Position numbers and translations under genes: made by a program. Of a stretch of DNA of 33,143 nucleotides, positions 24,862 to 33,143 are shown piece after piece; the stretch's first letter is position 1; each line of letters starts with the position of its first letter. The notes beneath the pieces are model-generated. The model was not told the DNA's origin, ran no database searches, and saw nothing but the letters and a program-made list of their open reading frames with translations. Source of the DNA: Candidatus Saccharimonadota bacterium (GTDB taxonomy: Bacteria > Patescibacteriota > Saccharimonadia > Saccharimonadales > JAQGHD01); contig JAQGHD010000004.1 in assembly GCA_028288965.1 (NCBI GenBank), positions 1 to 33,143 on the forward strand, written 5' to 3'.

Positions 24862-27324
24862 CTATACCACAAAACTGACGAGTTTTTTAGGAACGTAGAT
24901 AGTTTTTTTGATGTCTTTACCTTTTAGGTAACCTGCAACTTTGGCATCTACCTTGGCGGCGGCCACAATTGATTCCTCAGAACTATCTGCTGGCAAGCGC
25001 AAATTAGCCCGAACTTTGCCGTTAACTTGGACCACAACGGTTATAGTGTCGGCAACCAGTAACTTGTCTTCCCAGAGCGGCCAGGCACTTATATGTACCG
25101 ATTCTGTGTGGCCTAGTTCTTGCCAGAGTTCTTCGGTAATGTGCGGTGCAAATGGTGCTAAGAGTTGCACTAATGACGCAGTGGCAAACTTCCAGGCACT
25201 GACAGCGGCAAAATTGTCTTCTGCCTTGAGCTTATAGAGCTGGTTAGTGAACTCCATGAGAGCCGCAATGGCGGTATTGAATCCTAGCTCATGGATATCC
25301 TGGCTGACCCGCTTAATAGCTGTGTGGGTGGCTATTAAAATAGCTTTTTCTTTGGCGGCGTTGTTGGCCACCGGCTGGGCCTCTTTGTACTCATGTACCA
25401 GCGTCCAAACACGTTGCAGAAACCTAAATGTGCCGCCCAAGCCCTCTATGCTCCAAGCTGCCATTTGGTCCCAGGGTCCGATGAATAGTTCCATCAAGCG
25501 AATCGAATCGGCTCCATACCCCTGTTCGATTAACTCACTAGGTGAAATGGTGTTGCCCTTGCTCTTACTCATTTTTTGACCATCGGGTGCCAGAATCATA
25601 CCGTGGTTGCGCAGACTGCTGAACGGCTCGTCAAAACTGATCAGCCCTTCGTCGTGCATGACCTTGGTCCAAAAACGGGCATATAGCAGGTGCATCACGG
25701 CGTGTTCGGCCCCGCCGATGTAATCGTCGACCGGCAGCCAGAATTCGGCTTTAGCTTTATCAAACGGCGCCTGGTTGTTGTGCGGATCGGCAAAGCGCAA
25801 GAAATACCAACTGCTACAGGCAAAGCCGTCCATGGTGTCGGTCTCGCGCTGGGCCGGGCCGCCGCACTTGGGGCAGGTGGTGTTCACAAACTCCGGCACG
25901 CGGGCCAGCGGACTGCGGCCATCACCGCTTGGTTCATAACTCTTAAGTTCTGGCAGCTTAACCGGCAATTGATCTTCGGGCACCGGCACGGCGCCATCTT
26001 TGGGGCAATGAATAATCGGAATCGGTGCACCCCAGTAGCGCTGGCGGCTAATCAGCCAATCGCGGATTTTGTAATTGACTTTTTCTTGGGCCATTTGCTT
26101 GCCTGCGAGCCAGGCAATAATCTTATCCCGCGCTGTCTCACTGCGCTGGCCACTGAACTCACCGGAATCAATTAAAATACCTTCATCGGTGTAAGCGTAG
26201 GCCTTGGCTTGTACCTTTTTGGCCTCCTCAGGATCATCAGGTATAACCGTCACCCGAGCCGGAATATCGAATTTCTGCAAGAACTCAAAGTCACGCTCGT
26301 CATGGATATCGCCAAAAACGGCGCCAGTGCCGTAACCGGCCAGCACAAAGTCGGCTACCCAAATAGGCAATTTTTCGTCATTGGCAGGATTAAGCGCATA
26401 GGCGCCCGTAAAGACCCCTGTTTTCTCTTTTTCATCTTCTTGACGCTCTAAGTCAGTTTTGCCAGCAGTTTGCTTGGCGTATTGTTCGACGGCGGACTGC
26501 TGAGCCTTAGTGGTAATTTTAGCGACCAATGGATGTTCTGGTGCTAAGACTATAAAGGCAGCGCTAAAAATAGTGTCGGCGCGCGTGGTAAAGACGGTAA
26601 TTGGCGTATCACTACCGTCCACTGTAAACGTTAGCTCAGCGCCGGTGCTGCGGCCAATCCAGTTGCGTTGCATGGCTTTGATGGAGTCGGACCAATCTAA
26701 ATCGTCAAGGTCGGCAGCCAGGCGATCGGCGTACTCAGTGATCTTAAAGAACCACTGCTTGAGGGCTTTCTTTTCAACCACGGCGCCGCTGCGGTCGGCC
26801 CGGCCGTCTATGACTTGCTCGTTAGCCAGCACCGTTTTGTCTACGGGGTCCCAGTTTACCAGCGCTTCTTTTTGGTAGGCCAAACCGCGTTTGAACAGCA
26901 GCAAAAATAACCACTGGGTCCAACGGTAATATTCTGGATCGCTGCTGTTAATCTCCCGCGTCCAGTCGTAGCTAAAGCCCATTTGAGTCAGCTGAGCTTT
27001 AAAACGCTGCGTGCTGTCTTTAATAACTGCTTGCGGACTGGTGTGGGTCTTAATGGCGTAGTTTTCAGCGGGCAGGCCAAAAGCGTCCCAGCCCATGGGG
27101 TGCAAAACATTGTAGCCCTGCATGCGCATAGAGCGGGCAATGGCGTCGCCAATGGTGTAATTGCGCACGTGTCCGACGTGCATGGTGGCGGCCGATGGGT
27201 ATGGAAAATACTCCAGCACGTAGCGCTCGGGCTTAGACAGATCTTCCGTGGCGTGATAAATTCCTTGATCTTCCCAAGTTTTTTGCCAACGCGGCTCAAT
27301 TTCTTTGGGGTTATAGCGCTTCAT
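24862..27324 (-). CDS. leuS: Leucyl-tRNA synthetase
   Basis: HIGH region 'PYPSAATMHVGHVRNYTIGD', 'KMSKSKGNT', editing domain and Zn domain present. Confidence 0.99.
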   Translation of the reverse strand: MKRYNPKEIEPRWQKTWEDQGIYHATEDLSKPERYVLEYFPYPSAATMHVGHVRNYTIGDAIARSMRMQGYNVLHPMGWDAFGLPAENYAIKTHTSPQAVIKDSTQRFKAQLTQMGFSYDWTREINSSDPEYYRWTQWLFLLLFKRGLAYQKEALVNWDPVDKTVLANEQVIDGRADRSGAVVEKKALKQWFFKITEYADRLAADLDDLDWSDSIKAMQRNWIGRSTGAELTFTVDGSDTPITVFTTRADTIFSAAFIVLAPEHPLVAKITTKAQQSAVEQYAKQTAGKTDLERQEDEKEKTGVFTGAYALNPANDEKLPIWVADFVLAGYGTGAVFGDIHDERDFEFLQKFDIPARVTVIPDDPEEAKKVQAKAYAYTDEGILIDSGEFSGQRSETARDKIIAWLAGKQMAQEKVNYKIRDWLISRQRYWGAPIPIIHCPKDGAVPVPEDQLPVKLPELKSYEPSGDGRSPLARVPEFVNTTCPKCGGPAQRETDTMDGFACSSWYFLRFADPHNNQAPFDKAKAEFWLPVDDYIGGAEHAVMHLLYARFWTKVMHDEGLISFDEPFSSLRNHGMILAPDGQKMSKSKGNTISPSELIEQGYGADSIRLMELFIGPWDQMAAWSIEGLGGTFRFLQRVWTLVHEYKEAQPVANNAAKEKAILIATHTAIKRVSQDIHELGFNTAIAALMEFTNQLYKLKAEDNFAAVSAWKFATASLVQLLAPFAPHITEELWQELGHTESVHISAWPLWEDKLLVADTITVVVQVNGKVRANLRLPADSSEESIVAAAKVDAKVAGYLKGKDIKKTIYVPKKLVSFVV

Positions 27325-27381
27325 TAGAGATGTATTATAAGGTAAGAGTTACTAGGATGTACATAACTCCGGGCCAGTCAG

Positions 27382-28302
27382 CTACAGTCCCCGAAAGACT
27401 CCGTGGCTGGTTGGCGTAAGGTTGAGTAGCTCGCTCACCGTTACAAACCGGTATTTGCCCGCTAGATCGCTCAAGATTTTATCAATCGCTTGAGCGGTTA
27501 TGACTTTGTCGTGCATGACAATCAAGGCGCCGGGGCGAACTTGAGCTTCTACGATTTGTGCAACATGAGCCGGGTCGGGCTGCGACCAATCCTTGGGGTC
27601 AACATTCCATAAAATAATGGGCAGGTTAATCCGGCTGATAGCCGTGGGATTAAGCGCGCCGTATGGTGGGCGAAATATATGAGGCGGCGCGGCGCCGGTG
27701 GCAGCGATGGCCGCTTGGGTGCGATCAATTTGCGGCTGGATTTGATCTGGCGCAATCTTGGTAAAAAACGGGTGCGTCCAGCTATGGTTGCCTATATCGT
27801 CCCCATCCATGTGCATGCGCTGCACCAAAGCGGTGTTCGTAGCAACGTGCACACCAATCAGGAAAAAACTGGCATGAGCGCCATGTTTTTCTAAAGCGCT
27901 TAATATAATCGGGGTTGAATCGGCGGCCGGCCCATCATCAAACGTTAAGGCCACGCAAGCCTCTATGGCGCAATTGGGTGAAGTCGGCGTGGCGGCCTCC
28001 GGGGGCTTAGTGAGCTTACTCAGCAACATACTGGACAGCGGATCATGGGGCGTTAGTTGCCGCTCGATGGGACCGGGCTCAGCGGTGCTTATACCAGCCA
28101 CGTGAGTATGATTGACTGTTTGAACCGAGACAGAAGGTGGACTAATGCTCACTGTTTTAACGGCCGTGTGTGGCAGAAGCGCGACGCTTAAAGCTACCGC
28201 TGCAAGGCTATATAGCACTAGCTTAGGCACCAGAAAAATTTGGGCCGGCGGCACTGGCCCATACCGGTTATCCCATAGCCGAGACGAATTAACTACCCTC
28301 AC
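27382..28302 (-). CDS. Polysaccharide deacetylase (NodB domain), N-terminally anchored
   Basis: TM 'LVLYSLAAVALSVALLP'; 'VALTFDDGPAADSTPIIL', 'IGNHSWTHPFF', 'FRPPYGALN', 'GALIVMHD'. Confidence 0.95.
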   Translation of the reverse strand: MRVVNSSRLWDNRYGPVPPAQIFLVPKLVLYSLAAVALSVALLPHTAVKTVSISPPSVSVQTVNHTHVAGISTAEPGPIERQLTPHDPLSSMLLSKLTKPPEAATPTSPNCAIEACVALTFDDGPAADSTPIILSALEKHGAHASFFLIGVHVATNTALVQRMHMDGDDIGNHSWTHPFFTKIAPDQIQPQIDRTQAAIAATGAAPPHIFRPPYGALNPTAISRINLPIILWNVDPKDWSQPDPAHVAQIVEAQVRPGALIVMHDKVITAQAIDKILSDLAGKYRFVTVSELLNLTPTSHGVFRGL

Positions 28303-28398
28303 AGTAGTCTTAGCATGCCAGGATTACCACAGCAGCGCAAGCCCGGTTCATTCCCACTCCGTAGTAGCCAGCGGCAGTCTTGGTATCCATATTGGCGG

Positions 28399-29418
28399 CT
28401 ACAAACGGCGGGACTTGCGCCGGCCGGTTTCAAATAGGTAGGTTATGGCGTAGCGTAGCTGGTTGATGGGTAGGTCATGGGCCGGCAGATAGGCTACGTC
28501 TTCCCCGCCAAAGCCTCGTTTAAAAACCGATACGCCGTAAAAACGATGTTTGGTTTGACCGTGCTCGGCGACTCCCCAAAAATTATACCGCTGACAGCCA
28601 CGCCGGCGAGCCTCAGCAATGGCCGCTTGCTGGATGGCGTAGGCACCGGGAAATTCACGAGCCAGGTCGGTGCTGGCGGCATAATGATAGGCCGCCTCCG
28701 GCCCATAGAAAATGATAAAGGCCATGGCCAGTAATTTGTCCTGATAGGTGGCCCGGTACATCAGCACTTTGTCGGCTTCTGCTAAAACTTTGAATTGTTC
28801 ACTTAAAAACTTTTTAGAAAACGGTACAAAATGGTGACGCTTAGCAGTGGCCAGCTGCAAATCACAGAACTCCTCCAGATAGATTGGTTCTTTGGTGGCA
28901 CTCACCTGGATGCCCAGTTTATGAGCCCGATTGAGTTCGTAGCGGGTGCCTTTACGCATAGCTTTGCGCAGTTCATCATCGGATTTACTAAGATCTAGCT
29001 GGCTGGTCAGATCGGCGGTGACGTGCATGGGAGCTTCATTAAAGCCCAGTTCCTGAAACAATCTTCGGTTCTCCTTAGTATCCAGTAGCTGCGGACGCAC
29101 CCGGACAAATAGGCAATTGTGCTGCTTAGCAATGGCCCGAACTTCACGCACCCAGGCATTCACAAGCGCTTTGTTATTCCAGTCAATGATCGGGCCGCCC
29201 GGCACTACCATATGGCGGCCGCGCTTGGCCGGCTCTACTACCGCCAACAACACTCCCACCAGTTGGGAACCGTTATAAAAGCCGCGGCGCTCCACTACCT
29301 TGCCTAAACGGGCATGGAATTCGCCCCAATACCAGGAGTGCAAAAAGTTGGCCTCCGGGTGCTTAGCCATAAAGGCTTCCCAACTGTTTTGCTCTTCAAC
29401 TGGTTTGACGCTAATCAT
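28399..29418 (-). CDS. FemAB/FemX-like peptidyltransferase (GNAT-like)
   Basis: 'NFLHSWYWGEFHARLGKVVERRGFYNGSQLVGVLLAVVEPAKRG...AMRKGTRYELNRAHKLGIQV...RRGCQRYNFWGVAE...FKRGFGGE'. Confidence 0.92.
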   Translation of the reverse strand: MISVKPVEEQNSWEAFMAKHPEANFLHSWYWGEFHARLGKVVERRGFYNGSQLVGVLLAVVEPAKRGRHMVVPGGPIIDWNNKALVNAWVREVRAIAKQHNCLFVRVRPQLLDTKENRRLFQELGFNEAPMHVTADLTSQLDLSKSDDELRKAMRKGTRYELNRAHKLGIQVSATKEPIYLEEFCDLQLATAKRHHFVPFSKKFLSEQFKVLAEADKVLMYRATYQDKLLAMAFIIFYGPEAAYHYAASTDLAREFPGAYAIQQAAIAEARRRGCQRYNFWGVAEHGQTKHRFYGVSVFKRGFGGEDVAYLPAHDLPINQLRYAITYLFETGRRKSRRL

Positions 29419-30599
29419 GCCTTAGACTCCAACCACGCATTAATGTGCTCGGCAATGGCCCGGGCCTTTTTTTCACTCACGTGAATATGAGTAGGCAGAT
29501 TGACCATCCTAGCTGCCACGTATTCAGCATTCGGGCACTCCCCCTTTTTATACGTAGTTTGTTTTAAAACTTGTCTGGGGGCTACCGCTATCGGCGCATC
29601 ATACCAGCGGTCACTTAAGTACACGCCGTAGTGGCGAAGCTGGGCAATGAGCTCTAAGGGCTTGTCTACTATAATTGGAAAGCGCAGGTACACCGCCGTA
29701 TCATCATGGCTAAACTGCAGGGTGCTTGGCAGCCATTCTCTATAGACAGCTGCAATCCGCTGGCGGTGCGCAATAAGCTCAGGTAGTTGCCCGTAGGACT
29801 GCAGAGCAATATGACTATGCCAGCTCGGCAACTTATGAGCTGGAGTAGCCGCACCACTCATCGGACCAGGGAGCAACTTAGTGCTTTTCATAAGTTTCAA
29901 AATCACCCGTCCTATCTGCAAGCGGATGGTCTGGCGAATCAACCATGTTGCCCAAGGATAAAGCCGGGTCGTAAAGCGGTGGCCTAGAGGGGCCGAAGCA
30001 AAGTTCGGTTGAATTTTGGATGCCCAGTATAATACCGCTGCCCCACCGGTAACGGCATCAATCATTTTGTCTTGGCTAAAAGATAGAGCCGCCGCCGCGC
30101 CGACGGTACCGGCTTCTTGGCCGCTAGAGTAACTCATGCCGATACTGTGGGCTAAGTCTTCTACAAGCGGCACTTTATATTCTGCGCACAAAGTTTTAAT
30201 TTTTTGAATATCGGCTGGCATACCTAGGGTATTTTGGATCATCACGGCATTAATTTTGGGTGAGCCTTTCAAAGCCGCGCTTAATCGTTCGGCGGTAAAG
30301 TTCAATTGGTTTTTTTCTATGTCCAGGTAAAGTGGCTGTAAGCCGGCCTGGGTAATAGCTTCGTAGACGGCATAGCAGGTATAACCGTTAATGGCCACCG
30401 AGCTGCCTTTTGGCAGTTGGAGTTGTTCCAGGGCAAGCGCAATTGCTTCGCGGCCTTTATACGTTAGGTACACTTCTGGCGCGCGGTAATGCTGTTTTAA
30501 ATAAGCCTGCAGCCTGGCCGGGGCCTTGGCATCACTGCCTAGGCTATACGCACCGGAGCGTTTGGAATAATTGGAGCCCAGCGAGTTAAAAATATTCAC
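29415..30599 (-). CDS. DegT/DnrJ/EryC1-like PLP-dependent aminotransferase
   Basis: 'VYLTYKGREAIALALEQL..GSSVAINGYTCYAVYEAI...VPLVEDLAHSIG...AALSFSQDKMIDAVTGGAAV'. Confidence 0.88.
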   Translation of the reverse strand: MNIFNSLGSNYSKRSGAYSLGSDAKAPARLQAYLKQHYRAPEVYLTYKGREAIALALEQLQLPKGSSVAINGYTCYAVYEAITQAGLQPLYLDIEKNQLNFTAERLSAALKGSPKINAVMIQNTLGMPADIQKIKTLCAEYKVPLVEDLAHSIGMSYSSGQEAGTVGAAAALSFSQDKMIDAVTGGAAVLYWASKIQPNFASAPLGHRFTTRLYPWATWLIRQTIRLQIGRVILKLMKSTKLLPGPMSGAATPAHKLPSWHSHIALQSYGQLPELIAHRQRIAAVYREWLPSTLQFSHDDTAVYLRFPIIVDKPLELIAQLRHYGVYLSDRWYDAPIAVAPRQVLKQTTYKKGECPNAEYVAARMVNLPTHIHVSEKKARAIAEHINAWLESKA

Positions 30600-31297
30600 G
30601 GCTGGACCACCTTAGCAATGATTTGGGCGACCTTTTGCGGGTGAGTAGCCATAGGCGCATGCCGGGCCCCCTCCACCACAAACAATTTAGCGCCACGAAT
30701 TTTGCGCCGCATCAGCCGGCCGTCACGCAGCGGCGTTGTGCTATCATTGCGCCCCCAGACCAGCGTAACAGGGGTCTTAATGCTCCTGAGGTGAATGGTT
30801 TTATCAGCCGCCAGCATGTTGGCCATGGTTTTTTTCATGTTAGGCGGTGCCTGCTCATAGTCACGGGCGCCAATGATTTTATAGAAAACCCGGCGGACAC
30901 CCGGGACGCGCTTAACCGGTTGGCCGAGCTTGGACACTCCGCGGAGGGTTTTGAGTTTTAATTTGGCTGTTAGGTAGTGGTCGTTTGGAATACCGGCGCT
31001 ATCAATAAGGATTAACTGTGCCAGACGTTCGGGGTATTTTTGGGCGTAGGCTAGGGCAATGCGTCCGCCGTTGGAATGACCGATGACAATGGGGTGCTCT
31101 TCGCCCTCTAGCTGCTGGTCCAGCCACGCCATATAGCTGTCTATATCCCAAACTTTTTTACTGCGGCTAGCCAGTCCCGGCACCTTTAGTTGCACCGGCC
31201 GAAACCCTTCTTTGGTCAGCAAATCGGTAATCACCGTCCATTTTTCTAAGTTATAGGTCCAGCCGTGAATGATAAATAGCTTCTGCGTTGGCTCCAT
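30596..31297 (-). CDS. Alpha/beta hydrolase
   Basis: 'IIHGWTYNLEKW', nucleophile elbow 'GHSNGG', 'LIDSAG', 'VWGRNDSTTP', catalytic-His region 'VEGARHAPMATHP'. Start reassigned to ATG 31297, overlapping the upstream TAA. Confidence 0.92.
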   Translation of the reverse strand: MEPTQKLFIIHGWTYNLEKWTVITDLLTKEGFRPVQLKVPGLASRSKKVWDIDSYMAWLDQQLEGEEHPIVIGHSNGGRIALAYAQKYPERLAQLILIDSAGIPNDHYLTAKLKLKTLRGVSKLGQPVKRVPGVRRVFYKIIGARDYEQAPPNMKKTMANMLAADKTIHLRSIKTPVTLVWGRNDSTTPLRDGRLMRRKIRGAKLFVVEGARHAPMATHPQKVAQIIAKVVQP

Positions 31298-32571
31298 TAT
31301 AGTCCCCAGCCTTTGCGCCGTTTTTGCCACAGGGGTTCACGGCGCACTAACTTAGCGGCATCGGTTTTATCAGCCAGTAAAGTCTCGATTACCCCTTCCA
31401 GAAAACGTACGCCCTTGAACATAATGATTTCACCGCCCTGCAAGTGCTCATGAATATAATCTCGCACTTCTGTAGGCTTTTCAAAAACAGCAATGTTAGT
31501 GCGCGCTTTTAACTCAGCGCTGAGGGCCGGCCAGGCGGCCGCTTTTAAGCGCGGTCCTTCTAAAATAATCTGTTCAAAATGAGTGTTATTGAGTAGTTCA
31601 GCTATCTTTTGATGCTCACGGGCTTCATCTTGGCCCTGCTCTTGCATGTCGCCTACCACTAACCATTTGTGCTCGGCCGGCAAGTCAGACAGCAGGTCGA
31701 TAATGGTTTTCACACTTTCGACGTTGGAGTTGTTGTAGGTGCTATCAATAATGGTGGTGTTCTTAATGCCCTTGTAGACGTTGCTGCGGCCGGGCGGCAG
31801 TTCAAATTGCTTATAGGTGTAGTCGGGCGCTAGTTTTAAGTGCGACATCAGTTGGTCAGTCATGGCCACTTGGTAGTATGTGGCCCGGGGAACAAGCGCT
31901 GGCACCGTATATTGTTTATCCTTAAACCCAAAGGTGGTTTGAGCGGCCGTCAGTTTGTAAACCGACAGGTCTTTTAGGGCTACGGTTTGAATAGCGCCTT
32001 TGGAGCGCTTGGCTTGATCGACCATTAAGGGATTATCGCCATCAATCACCACTAATTCCCGGGTCTCGGCAATCAGGTTGCCGTAATCATAGGCAATAGC
32101 TTCTTCGACTGTTTTAAATTGCCCGGCGGCCACTAACACATCGAACTGGGCGGTGTGGGTGTGCAAGGCGCTGACCCACAGCGTGATGTCCGGTTGGAGC
32201 AGGGTGCCCAGAAAGGCACCTTCTTTGGGCCGGTCGGTATCCACTTCGGCCACATACAATTTTTGGGGATAGACTTTAGTGAATGTCATAAAAGGGGCTT
32301 TGAGGGCCAGCTTCACCCAATCTGCTCGCGAGCGAGTCACGCCCGGCAGGCCCAGGATATCAAACGGGATACCGAACGAACTGTTGGCATGGTGCGAATA
32401 GTGGGCCTGGGGCCCTAGCTGGGCCTCTAACAGATGTAGTAAGGTAGTTTTGCCGGCCGAACCGGTCACCACAATAATCTTGGGGTGCCATCGCCGGAGC
32501 TTTAAGGCCGCGAAGAATCGAAAATAACGAGCAACAATAAAGTATAACCGTCGCTTCAGAGAACGAACCAT
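31297..32571 (-). CDS. Mur ligase family protein (MurF-like, lacking the usual N-terminal domain)
   Basis: P-loop 'VVTGSAGKTTLLHLL'; 'HHANSSFGIPFDILGLPG'; 'VAEVDTDRPKEG'; 'IDSTYNNSNVESVKTIIDLL'; 'LVVGDMQEQG'. Confidence 0.88.
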   Translation of the reverse strand: MVRSLKRRLYFIVARYFRFFAALKLRRWHPKIIVVTGSAGKTTLLHLLEAQLGPQAHYSHHANSSFGIPFDILGLPGVTRSRADWVKLALKAPFMTFTKVYPQKLYVAEVDTDRPKEGAFLGTLLQPDITLWVSALHTHTAQFDVLVAAGQFKTVEEAIAYDYGNLIAETRELVVIDGDNPLMVDQAKRSKGAIQTVALKDLSVYKLTAAQTTFGFKDKQYTVPALVPRATYYQVAMTDQLMSHLKLAPDYTYKQFELPPGRSNVYKGIKNTTIIDSTYNNSNVESVKTIIDLLSDLPAEHKWLVVGDMQEQGQDEAREHQKIAELLNNTHFEQIILEGPRLKAAAWPALSAELKARTNIAVFEKPTEVRDYIHEHLQGGEIIMFKGVRFLEGVIETLLADKTDAAKLVRREPLWQKRRKGWGL

Positions 32572-32650
32572 CCCTCTATTTTACCGTAAAGAGTCAGAAT
32601 TCTGCTATTGATCTATGTAGTAAAGTTCATTGCGTCATGGTGGAGCAATT

Positions 32651-32664
32651 GTAGGTTTCCCTAC
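32651..32664 (-). promoter_or_regulatory. GNRA-capped hairpin GTAGG-GAAA-CCTAC in an intergenic region
   Basis: Minus-strand 5-bp stem with a GAAA tetraloop between two minus-strand genes. Confidence 0.4.
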
Positions 32665-32728
32665 GCATGCCCCATAGCCTCTCGATCATATCAGAGCCCC
32701 GACTGACTGTAAACAAGGCTAGGGGCCC

Positions 32729-33143
32729 CTACTGGATGGCTTGGACGCGGTTTTGCAGTTCGCTGAGCGAAATAGTTTTGGTAGGCAAAGCTATGCGGTA
32801 ACTGCCGCCGTAGCCACTATATTCTTCAACTCGCTCGCTTTGGGCGCTTTGGTTGGGATAGCTAATACGGACCAGCTGGCGTGAGAACACATCAACGCTT
32901 AACTGTAGGGTGATGGCTGCAGAATTAGCGTAAGCGGCCGGGTCAAGTCCGGCAACCGAGGTTAAGCCAATATCCTTGGTGTACGTTTGCAGCATACTTA
33001 CGTAAGCATCGGGCTTAATGCTGACATTATAGGTATACAGACGCCGGCCATGCTCATAACTTCGTTTTACCTTGCTGTAGTCAGGAGCGTAGACCTGCTT
33101 GGTGGCGATTTCTTGGAGCAGCCGGGCTCGATCAGGCGAGTTC
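32729..33143 (-). CDS. Hypothetical, probably extracytoplasmic protein, C-terminal part (runs off the right edge)
   Basis: The frame is open upstream of ATG 32995 to the edge: ...NSPDRARLLQEIATKQVYAPDYSKVKRSYEHGRRLYTYNVSIKPDAYVSMLQTYTKDIGL... Confidence 0.75.
   Translation of the reverse strand, partial: NSPDRARLLQEIATKQVYAPDYSKVKRSYEHGRRLYTYNVSIKPDAYVSMLQTYTKDIGLTSVAGLDPAAYANSAAITLQLSVDVFSRQLVRISYPNQSAQSERVEEYSGYGGSYRIALPTKTISLSELQNRVQAIQ

Noticed and set aside
1-33143. CRISPR arrays, tRNA/rRNA genes, transposons
   Set aside because: No regularly spaced repeats, tRNA-like GTTCRANNC arms with cloverleaf context, transposase or integrase ORFs were recognised; small RNAs cannot be excluded without covariance searches.

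Overview
The window looks like a chromosomal segment from a Candidate Phyla Radiation bacterium, probably Saccharibacteria-like. That assignment is inference from gene style, N-terminally anchored secreted proteins and the NN.QN..SGD surface-protein motif. UGA is used as a normal stop. No tRNA, rRNA, CRISPR array, transposase or integrase was recognised by eye. Left part (1-8 kb): a truncated three-repeat surface/structural protein, a lone PAS protein, VOC and DUF998 proteins, secreted proteins, an O-antigen-ligase-like protein, and a degraded DHFR/RibD-C pseudogene missed by the ORF track. Middle (8-20 kb): a GAF-like protein, a divergent methyltransferase, an OmpR-type two-component system with a MacB-like ABC exporter, a second PAS-kinase/REC cluster with two small proteins, a DNRLRE/beta-helix secreted protein and a Cu/Zn superoxide dismutase without a signal peptide. 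Right part (20-33 kb, minus strand): a housekeeping block (leuS, rpmF, nusB, nudix, rnc, rpsP, khpA, zinc-ribbon protein, trmD), then NodB deacetylase and a tightly coupled Mur-ligase-like / hydrolase / DegT aminotransferase / FemAB operon. Most interesting signals: (i) -10 boxes placed 6-9 nt from start codons, suggesting leaderless mRNAs; (ii) an 11-bp tandem repeat at the response-regulator promoter; (iii) a 20-bp perfect palindrome inside the rpmF promoter; (iv) a perfect TGTGA-N6-TCACA site upstream of an unannotated 48-aa membrane protein; (v) the DHFR pseudogene; (vi) a Cys-rich zinc-ribbon gene between khpA and trmD with no rimM there; (vii) the envelope operon. All calls are from reading the sequence; no searches were run.
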